A DNA stretch of 6,400 nucleotides from Actinomycetota bacterium (GTDB lineage: Bacteria > Actinomycetota > Acidimicrobiia > Acidimicrobiales > Microtrichaceae), in NCBI GenBank assembly GCA_018268735.1, contig JAFDWA010000099.1, positions 1 to 6,400 of the forward strand, in the 5' to 3' direction. The number at the start of each line of letters is the position of its first letter. Position 1 is the first letter of the stretch. The translations under genes were made by a program, and so were the position numbers. The notes beneath the pieces are model-generated. The model was given only the letters and a program-made list of their open reading frames with translations, did not search any database and was not told the DNA's origin. This document shows, in pieces, positions 1 to 4,752 of the stretch.

Positions 1-54
1 TCGACAGGAGCACCGGGTTCGACAGGAGCGCCGGGTTCGACAGGAGCGCCGGGT
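1..54 (-). repeat. 18-bp in-frame tandem repeat, three copies (PGAPVE)
   Basis: Three adjacent 18-bp units (1-18, 19-36, 37-54) read TCGACAGGAGCGCCGGGT on the plus strand. The unit at the window edge differs at one position (A instead of G at 12). The length is a multiple of three, so on the minus strand each unit encodes Pro-Gly-Ala-Pro-Val-Glu in the partner protein. The array touches the window edge and may continue. Near-identity at the DNA level suggests recent expansion by slippage or unequal recombination. Confidence 0.9.
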
Positions 55-164
55 TGGAACGGCTCGGCGAGGTCGATCACCTCGGGATCGAGCAACGCCT
101 CGACCGGGGCGGGATCGTCGTCGCCGGAGGTGGGCCGAGGTCGCTTGGGATCGTAGCCGGCCAT
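1..164 (-). CDS. Putative ParA-partner protein, disordered, N-terminal part only (runs off the left edge)
   Basis: Reading the minus strand from the ATG at 164-162 gives 54 open codons to the window edge. The start overlaps the TGA of the parA-like gene by one base (TGATG), so translation is probably coupled. The visible protein starts MAGYDPKRPRPT, with basic residues K7, R8 and R10. An acidic, proline-rich stretch follows, including D15-D17 and a PEVIDLAEP segment at 27-35, then PGAPVE repeats from residue 38. No folded domain, signal peptide or membrane segment is visible, and the composition suggests disorder. I do not recognise the family. Partners of ParA/MinD ATPases commonly carry a short basic N-terminal peptide that stimulates the ATPase. 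With the tight coupling, this makes an adaptor or cargo-linker role plausible, but that is inference. The C-terminal part, which might hold a recognisable domain, lies outside the window. Confidence 0.72.
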   Translation of the reverse strand, partial: MAGYDPKRPRPTSGDDDPAPVEALLDPEVIDLAEPFQPGAPVEPGAPVEPGAPV

Positions 165-1051
165 CAGCGCTCGATCGCCGTGAAGCCACCGGCGACGGCG
201 GCCATGGGACCGGACAGGTCGATCACGGTCGGGGTGGCCAACCGGTCGGCAGGCTGCACCGGGCGTGGCACGGATCGCAGCGGCTCCAGCACCCGCAGCA
301 GGGCGGCGAACTGCTCCCCCGCCTCCGATGCGCCGTCGCGTCGGAGCAGGTGCAGCGGGATCGACTGCGCGGCCGCCTCGGCGACCGCCGCACGAGCGGT
401 GATCGCCGGATCGAGCACCAGGTCGCCGTGCTGCTGGCGGAGCTGGTCGTGCCAGTAGCCGGCGTCCCGAGTGCGTCCGAGTCGGTTCACGACGATGCCG
501 GCGACGGCGGGACGGCCGCCGCGGCGCTCCGCGATGCGCCGCACGTTGCGGAGGATCTGTTCGACGCCGTCGAGGCTCCAGGCCGCCGGCTCGGCGACGA
601 TCAGCACCCGATCAGCGGCGAACAACCCGTTCACCGTCAACAGCCCGAGCGACGGAGGACAGTCGACGATCACGTCGTCGTATCGCTCGGCGACACCCTC
701 CAACGCGACGTGCAGGCGGTCCTGCGCGCCGATCGGGTCCGTCGCGAGCTGGTGCTCCTGCTGGGCGAGCCGTGGTGCGCTCGGCACGAGATCCGGTGCA
801 TCGCCGACCGGCGGCTCCCACGAGGACGAACGGACGGCGTCGGCTGCTGCACCGGGCGTGTCACGTGCCAGGACCTCGTCGATCGTCGTGGTCGCGTCGA
901 ACACCCCGAGTCCCGTCGTCGCGTTCGCCTGCGGGTCCATGTCCACCACGAGCACGCGGCGCCCACGGACCATCGCGGCGGATGACAGACCCAGAGCGAC
1001 GGTCGTCTTGCCGACTCCGCCCTTCTGATTGACCACGGCGAGGATCCCCAT
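164..1051 (-). CDS. ParA/Soj-family ATPase (orphan, no adjacent parB)
   Basis: This 295-residue protein is a P-loop ATPase of the ParA/Soj/MinD group. Such proteins form ATP-dependent dimers on the nucleoid or membrane and move or position DNA or protein cargo. The deviant Walker A motif KGGVGKTT is at residues 10-17, with signature lysine K10 and nucleotide-binding K15. The A' motif VVDMDPQAN is at 35-43 (D39), and the Walker B-like segment VIVDCPPS is at 127-134 (D130). An NRLGRTRD segment at 189-196 lies where Soj-type proteins have conserved C-terminal lobe elements. Residues beyond about 258 form a proline-rich tail not expected in a minimal Soj. The ATG at 1051 fits the family, because the P-loop follows after nine residues. 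The gene follows the metal transporter after 102 nt and overlaps the next gene by one base. No ParB, replication gene or parS-like site is visible, so chromosome segregation is not implied; cargo positioning is an alternative. Confidence 0.92.
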   Translation of the reverse strand: MGILAVVNQKGGVGKTTVALGLSSAAMVRGRRVLVVDMDPQANATTGLGVFDATTTIDEVLARDTPGAAADAVRSSSWEPPVGDAPDLVPSAPRLAQQEHQLATDPIGAQDRLHVALEGVAERYDDVIVDCPPSLGLLTVNGLFAADRVLIVAEPAAWSLDGVEQILRNVRRIAERRGGRPAVAGIVVNRLGRTRDAGYWHDQLRQQHGDLVLDPAITARAAVAEAAAQSIPLHLLRRDGASEAGEQFAALLRVLEPLRSVPRPVQPADRLATPTVIDLSGPMAAVAGGFTAIER

Positions 1052-1058
1052 CGCGCAG

Positions 1059-1064
1059 ACGCTA
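1059..1064 (-). promoter_or_regulatory. Candidate -10 box for leaderless parA-like mRNA
   Basis: On the minus strand TAGCGT (TANNNT pattern) ends 7 nt before the ATG at 1051. A transcript from it would begin at or next to the start codon. There is no Shine-Dalgarno-like GGAGG in the 7 nt before the ATG, which fits leaderless translation, a common mode in actinobacteria. No convincing -35 element is seen. The short motif is weak evidence alone. Confidence 0.4.
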
Positions 1065-1111
1065 GCCCGGACCGGGCCCAGAGCCGGGGAACTGGCCGCG
1101 TCGACGGCCAG
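1065..1111 (-). other. Two small inverted repeats in the transporter-parA spacer (possible weak terminator or operator)
   Basis: A perfect 7-bp inverted repeat with a 6-nt loop lies at 1092-1111 (CTGGCCG / CGGCCAG). A second one, GCCCGG-A-CCGGGC, lies at 1065-1077, directly upstream of the candidate -10 box of the parA-like gene. Neither is followed by a T tract on the minus strand, so intrinsic termination of the transporter transcript is not well supported. The second, abutting the -10 box, could equally be an operator. Short GC palindromes are common by chance in such DNA. Confidence 0.25.
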
Positions 1112-1153
1112 GCAGCCGTTGCGGCCAGCTGACGCAGATGGTCCGACAGCGGG

Positions 1154-2113
1154 TCAGCCGAGCTGGCGGTCGCCCTCGGTCGGCCCACCGGGGAGGACCC
1201 CGGCGTCGCGGTGGAGGTCGGGCTCGATGTAGATGGTGCGTGCATCGACCACGACCGAGCGGATGCTCGCCTCGACGCCGTCGACCGCGTGCGCCAGTCC
1301 GGCGATGTCGAGGTCGCCGGAGAACTCGACCTTGGCACCGACGAGGATGTGCTCCGCGCCGATGTGCTCGGTCCTGCAGTGGATCAGGCGAACCACACCC
1401 GGGCTGGCCACGATCGCGTCCTCGATCCGACGCCGGTCCTCCGGACTGGCCGCCTCGCCGATCAAGAGGCTCTTGACCTCGATGCAGAGGAACACTGCGA
1501 CGACCCCGAGCAGCACACCGATGAGGAGGGACCCGATGCCGTCGTAGACCGCGTCCCCGGTCGTCACGGACAGCCCGATGGCGCCGAGCGCGACGACGAG
1601 ACCCACGACGGCTCCCGCGTCCTCGAGGAGCACCACCGGGAGCTCCGGCGCCTTGGCGCCTCGGAGGAACTGCCACCACGTCGCGCCGCGCTTGAGCGGA
1701 CGTGATTCACGAACGGCAGTGCGCAGCGAGGTGGACTCGAGCAGGATCGCCACCACGAGGATCGCCACCGCGACCATCGGGCTCTCGATCTGCTCCGGAT
1801 GACGGATCTTGTGGACGCCCTCGTAGATCGAGAAGACGGATCCGAGCGAGAACAGCACCACGGCGACCACGAAGGACCAGAAGAAGCGCTCGCGCCCGTA
1901 GCCGAACGGGTGCTCGTCGTCGGCGGCCTTGGATGCCCGTCGGCCGCCGAGGAGCAGCAGCCCCTGGTTGCCCGTGTCGGCGACCGAGTGGATCCCCTCC
2001 GACAGCATCGACGAGGCGCCGGTGACCGCGAACCCGACGAACTTGGCGACCGCGATCCCCAGGTTGGCGAGGAACGCCGCGATGATCGCCTTCCTGCTGC
2101 CACTCGCCGACAC
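1154..2113 (-). CDS. Cation diffusion facilitator (CDF/SLC30-like) metal transporter
   Basis: This 319-residue membrane protein should export divalent metal (Zn, Mn, Fe or similar) from the cytoplasm by proton antiport. Hydrophobic segments are visible at about 8-31, 48-57 (TM2 region), 78-98, 112-129, 159-183 and 190-213, matching the six-helix CDF plan. TM2 carries E39, H42 and D46 in SEGIHSVAD, and the loop holds the CDF-typical HPFGYGR at 68-74. TM5 begins LLEDAG (E164, D165) rather than with a clear HxxxD, and DAVYDGIGS at 187-195 leads into TM6. Residues of about 225-300 form the cytoplasmic dimerisation domain (DRRRIEDAI..SPGVVRL). This resembles the ZnT9-like branch more than E. coli YiiP. 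The start is GTG at 2113, supported by a Shine-Dalgarno-like GAGG 6 nt upstream. Substrate cannot be deduced from sequence alone, and no metalloregulator gene is adjacent. Confidence 0.93.
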   Translation of the reverse strand: MSASGSRKAIIAAFLANLGIAVAKFVGFAVTGASSMLSEGIHSVADTGNQGLLLLGGRRASKAADDEHPFGYGRERFFWSFVVAVVLFSLGSVFSIYEGVHKIRHPEQIESPMVAVAILVVAILLESTSLRTAVRESRPLKRGATWWQFLRGAKAPELPVVLLEDAGAVVGLVVALGAIGLSVTTGDAVYDGIGSLLIGVLLGVVAVFLCIEVKSLLIGEAASPEDRRRIEDAIVASPGVVRLIHCRTEHIGAEHILVGAKVEFSGDLDIAGLAHAVDGVEASIRSVVVDARTIYIEPDLHRDAGVLPGGPTEGDRQLG

Positions 2114-2119
2114 GTGCGA

Positions 2120-2124
2120 CCTCG
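2120..2124 (-). promoter_or_regulatory. Ribosome binding site of the CDF transporter
   Basis: The minus strand reads CGAGG at 2124-2120, 6 nt before the GTG start at 2113. This supports choosing that GTG. A second purine-rich GAGGAG lies at 2130-2125, 11 nt from the start. Confidence 0.6.
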
Positions 2125-2142
2125 CTCCTCTAGCGGCCCGAC

Positions 2143-2177
2143 CCTGCCCTCTGGCCTCGCGGAGGCCCGCGGGCAGG
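2143..2177. repeat. Nested 35-bp inverted repeat in the divergent CDF-fpg spacer
   Basis: The outer arms CCTGCCC (2143-2149) and GGGCAGG (2171-2177) pair over 7 bp. The inner arms GGCCTC (2153-2158) and GAGGCC (2162-2167) pair over 6 bp around a GCG loop. A symmetric 3-by-3 internal loop separates the two stems. It lies 29 nt upstream of the transporter start and 64 nt upstream of fpg. It could be a two-half-site operator controlling one or both divergent genes, or a stable leader hairpin. There is no T tract on either side to suggest a terminator. Confidence 0.7.
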
Positions 2178-2183
2178 CCGTCG

Positions 2184-2189
2184 ACACTA
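2184..2189 (-). promoter_or_regulatory. Candidate -10 box for the CDF transporter
   Basis: On the minus strand TAGTGT fits TANNNT and would place transcription start at about 2177, the edge of the nested inverted repeat. The transporter mRNA would then begin with that hairpin. No recognisable -35 hexamer lies at the right distance, so this is tentative. Confidence 0.25.
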
Positions 2190-2241
2190 CCGAGCGGCGT
2201 GCGCCTGGCCGCGCCGACGCAGCGACGGGCACACTCCGGAG

Positions 2242-3087
2242 GTGCCCGAGCTCCCGGAGGTCGAGACGATCCGACGCCAGCTCTCGCCGAAGCTCCTCGG
2301 CCGGACGATCACTGCAGCCTGGGCGTTCGACTCGCCGAAGTTCGACGAGGCGTCGCTCGCGGTCGGCACCACGATCACCTCGCTCCGACGACGCGGGAAG
2401 TACCTGCTCGTCGAGCTCTCCTCGCCCGAGACCGCCGCGAGCGAGCTGGTGATCCACCTCGGGATGACGGGCCGACTGACGGTCACGCCACCCACGACCG
2501 GCGACGAGCCCGGCACGACTGCAGTCGAGGCTGCGGATCGGCACCTCCGGGCGCGCTGGTCCTTCGAGGACGGCTCGACGCTCCGCTTCCACGACGTGCG
2601 ACGGTTCGGCCGCGTCGCGGTCGTCCGGTCCGGCCACTACGAGCAGCTCCCGACGCTCGCATCCCTCGGACCGGAGCCCGACGACGAGGCGTTCGACGCG
2701 GAGCACCTGCGATCCGCCGTCAACGGCGGTCGACGCCACGTGAAGACGGTGCTGCTGTCGCAGCGCACCGTTGCAGGGGTCGGCAACATCTATGCGGACG
2801 AGGCCCTGTGGCGCTCGGGCGTCGACCCCCGTGCCCGGCGACTGACCCGCGTCGCGGCACTCCGGTTGCGCGACGCCGTGCGCGAGGTGATCGCACAGGG
2901 GATCGCCAGCGGCGGCACCACGCTGCGCGACTACCGCGACGCCGACGGCAACCGCGGGACGAACCAGGACCAGCTCGACTGCTACGGGCGTCAGGGCGAA
3001 CCGTGCCATCGGTGCGGCACGACGATCGTCCACGCCGTCGTCGATGCGCGCTCGACGTCGTGGTGCCCCCACTGTCAGCGGCGATGA
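2242..3087 (+). CDS. mutM: Formamidopyrimidine-DNA glycosylase (Fpg/MutM)
   Basis: Base-excision repair glycosylase/AP lyase that removes 8-oxoguanine and formamidopyrimidines from oxidised DNA. The 281-residue protein begins MPELPEVETIRR, which fixes the GTG start at 2242: Pro2 becomes the catalytic N-terminus and Glu3 is the conserved acid. K53 in RRRGKYL is the conserved beta-hairpin lysine, HLGMTGRL at 72-79 carries the lesion-loop Met, and RRFG is at 120-123. The helix-two-turn-helix segment includes AGVGNIYADEAL at 178-189. GGTTLRDY at 224-231 is followed by a C-terminal zinc finger with C255, C258, C275 and C278, and R270 is the conserved finger arginine. All hallmark residues are present, so it should be active. 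It is slightly longer than typical (about 270) because of a flexible segment near 83-101. A GGAG directly abuts the GTG with no usable spacing, so the ribosome site is unclear. It is transcribed divergently from the metal transporter. Confidence 0.97.
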   Translation: MPELPEVETIRRQLSPKLLGRTITAAWAFDSPKFDEASLAVGTTITSLRRRGKYLLVELSSPETAASELVIHLGMTGRLTVTPPTTGDEPGTTAVEAADRHLRARWSFEDGSTLRFHDVRRFGRVAVVRSGHYEQLPTLASLGPEPDDEAFDAEHLRSAVNGGRRHVKTVLLSQRTVAGVGNIYADEALWRSGVDPRARRLTRVAALRLRDAVREVIAQGIASGGTTLRDYRDADGNRGTNQDQLDCYGRQGEPCHRCGTTIVHAVVDARSTSWCPHCQRR

Positions 3088-3090
3088 CGC

Positions 3091-3146
3091 CCTGCCCCAC
3101 CAACCCTGCCCCACCAGCCCTGCCCCACCAGCGCTGCCCCACCAGC
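3091..3146. repeat. Four 14-bp tandem repeats, C-rich on plus, G-quadruplex pattern on minus
   Basis: Four units of CCTGCCCCACCAGC occupy 3091-3104, 3105-3118, 3119-3132 and 3133-3146. The first differs at one base (CAAC) and the last at one (GCTG). The array starts 3 nt after the fpg stop. The minus strand has G runs of 4,3,4,3,4,3 over 3126-3090, separated by loops of 2,5,2,5,2 nt, which satisfies the usual G3+N1-7 quadruplex pattern. Two further runs follow after a 10-nt gap. On the fpg transcript the same DNA is a C-rich, G-poor segment like those used by Rho. The 14-bp unit is not a multiple of three, and no believable gene covers it. Confidence 0.9.
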
Positions 3147-3181
3147 CCTGCGTCGGCCACCACTCGCCGAGACATCCGCCC

Positions 3182-3209
3182 TTGCACCACGAGGCTCGTG
3201 TGTTAGGTT
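3182..3209 (+). promoter_or_regulatory. Candidate promoter for the coiled-coil M15 peptidase gene
   Basis: TTGCAC (3182-3187) and TAGGTT (3204-3209) are spaced by 16 bp. The -10 box is preceded by TG at 3201-3202, giving an extended -10 (TGnTAGGTT). Transcription would start near 3216. This would give a leader of about 27 nt to the GTG at 3243 or about 105 nt to the GTG at 3321. The local stretch is distinctly AT-richer than its surroundings. Confidence 0.5.
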
Positions 3210-3282
3210 GCATTCTCGTTACGAAGTCGTCATCCGGCCCCGGTGGCCTCGCCGGCCCCCGAGACGACACCCCCGTGGACGA

Positions 3283-3291
3283 CCCCCCCCC
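3283..3291 (+). repeat. Homopolymeric tract of nine C
   Basis: Nine consecutive C lie between the two possible start codons of the downstream peptidase gene. If translation began at the upstream GTG (3243), a one-base slip here would shift the frame and could switch the gene off. If it begins at 3321, the tract sits in the untranslated leader and would only affect expression indirectly. Confidence 0.85.
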
Positions 3292-3320
3292 GACCCTCGA
3301 CCGGAAGCATCGCCGAACCC

Positions 3321-4673
3321 GTGCACCCTGAGCCGTCGCCCCACCGCCGCAGCGCCCGAGATGGAGCGCGTCGCGGATCCGTCCTCGGCCGGGTCCTGGC
3401 CGTGCTGTCGCTCGCTCTCGTTGCATCGCTGCTCACCACGACCGTCGCGTCAGCGGACGACCCCGGCGGATCCAGCCTGCAGGACCTCCAACGCAAGCGC
3501 GACCAGGTCCGTGCGCAGAAGGCCGCCAAGGCATCCGAGGTCGACGGGCTCAAGGCAACCGACGCGAACGTCACCGCTGCCCTCGGGGCCCTGAACGACC
3601 AGGTCAACGCACAGCAGGACCGCGTCGAGGAGGCCCAGCGAGCCGTGACGCAGGCCGAGGCCGACCGTCGCGCAGCGGAGTCGGCGCAGAAGGATGCGCA
3701 GGCACAGCTCGACTCGCTCAGGACGCGCATGCGGGACTCGGCGGTGCAGGCGTACGTCTCGCTCGGCAGCGAGGACCCGATGGCCGGTGTCGCCGTCGAC
3801 GACGTGAACGACGCCGTCACCAAGCGCACGTTCCTCTCGGTCCAGGCCAACGAGAACACCGACGTCGTCGAGCAGTACCGAGCCAAGCAGGAGGACCTCG
3901 AGACGCTGAGGGCCACCGCGGCCGAGGCATCCGCGCGTGCCACCAGGAGCAAGGCAGCGGTCCAGTCCCGTCTCGACGACCTCAACTCCGCGTTCCAGAA
4001 ACAGCAGTCGTTCGCCGCGCAGGTCGACGACCGCATCAACGCAGCGCTCGCCGAAGCCGACTCGCTCTCGGCGATCGACTCGAACCTGTCGTCCACCATC
4101 TCTGCCAAGCAGGACGAGATGGCGAGGATGATCGCTGCGCAGAAGGCCGCCGCCGAGGCGAGGGCGGCACAGGCCAGGGTCACGTTGAAGGCAGCGACGC
4201 CGGCACCATCGGGCCAGGGGGGCAACGGCCCGGCCGACAACCCACCATCGGGTGGTGGCGGCGGCAGCTACTCGATCTCGGGCGCCGGACCGATCGTCAG
4301 CGTCGGTGGCATCCAGGTCAGCGCGTCGATCGCATCGAACCTGCAGGCGCTGCTCAGCGCAGCGTCCGCCGCAGGGATCAACTTCGGCGGCGGCGGCTAC
4401 CGGGACCCCGCCGGCCAGATCGCCGTCCGTCGCTCGAACTGCGGCTCCAGCAGCTACGCGATCTACGAGATGCCGGCCTCGTCGTGCCGACCGCCCACGG
4501 CCAAGCCCGGGACCTCGATGCACGAGCGCGGCCTCGCGATCGACTTCACCCAGGGCGGGTCGACGCTGAGCAGGGGCAGCTCGGGCTTCGCGTGGCTCCA
4601 GGCCAACGCGGCTCGATTCGGGTTCTTCAACCTCCCCTCGGAGCCGTGGCACTGGTCCACGAACGGCAACTGA
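3321..4673 (+). CDS. Secreted coiled-coil protein with C-terminal VanY-type (M15) D-Ala-D-Ala carboxypeptidase domain
   Basis: Predicted exported zinc peptidase acting on peptidoglycan stem peptides. Counting from the upstream GTG at 3243 (476 residues), a hydrophobic signal segment lies at about 48-64, with an ASA/DD cleavage site near 71. A long Ala/Gln/Glu/Asp-rich coiled coil runs from about 77 to 317, like the N-terminal part of PcsB/CwlO-type proteins, and a Gly/Pro/Ser linker at 318-345 follows. The catalytic domain has GYRDPAGQ at 385-392, SMHERGLAID at 425-434 (Zn ligands H427 and D434) and EPWHW at 467-471 (catalytic E467, Zn ligand H470). C400 and C415 could form a disulfide. I prefer the in-frame GTG at 3321 (450 residues) because it gives a normal n-region; 3243 would place 48 residues before the hydrophobic core. 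Neither start has a good Shine-Dalgarno, so the start is uncertain. The deacetylase gene follows after 79 nt on the same strand. Confidence 0.88.
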   Translation: MHPEPSPHRRSARDGARRGSVLGRVLAVLSLALVASLLTTTVASADDPGGSSLQDLQRKRDQVRAQKAAKASEVDGLKATDANVTAALGALNDQVNAQQDRVEEAQRAVTQAEADRRAAESAQKDAQAQLDSLRTRMRDSAVQAYVSLGSEDPMAGVAVDDVNDAVTKRTFLSVQANENTDVVEQYRAKQEDLETLRATAAEASARATRSKAAVQSRLDDLNSAFQKQQSFAAQVDDRINAALAEADSLSAIDSNLSSTISAKQDEMARMIAAQKAAAEARAAQARVTLKAATPAPSGQGGNGPADNPPSGGGGGSYSISGAGPIVSVGGIQVSASIASNLQALLSAASAAGINFGGGGYRDPAGQIAVRRSNCGSSSYAIYEMPASSCRPPTAKPGTSMHERGLAIDFTQGGSTLSRGSSGFAWLQANAARFGFFNLPSEPWHWSTNGN

Positions 4674-4752
4674 TCGACCGTCGGGCCCCGCAGGTGACCC
4701 GGGAGACGTCTGTCGCACAGCCACCCTGCTGACACCACACCGGTCGCCCGGG

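Noticed and set aside
350..985. Plus-strand open frame opposite the ParA gene
   Set aside because: It is a shadow of the ParA frame. The Walker motifs lie on the minus strand, and this product has repetitive Arg/Asp composition with no start signal.
164..1051. ParA as part of a chromosomal parAB locus near the origin
   Set aside because: No parB, gidB/rsmG, rnpA or parS-like palindrome is visible. The neighbours are a metal transporter and an unknown disordered protein.
3091..3146. Short direct repeats considered as a CRISPR array or replication iterons
   Set aside because: Units are 14 bp and directly abut with no spacers, so it is not CRISPR. No replication initiator gene or AT-rich region is nearby to support an origin.
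3210..3320. Riboswitch (such as a c-di-AMP type) in the peptidase leader
   Set aside because: The predicted leader is at most about 105 nt, and I can see no conserved riboswitch core or stem arrangement in it.
1564..3426. Long minus-strand open frame (620 codons)
   Set aside because: It runs antisense through fpg and overlaps the CDF gene in another frame. Its product is Arg/Ala/Gly-rich with no motif, and it is a by-product of GC-rich codon bias.
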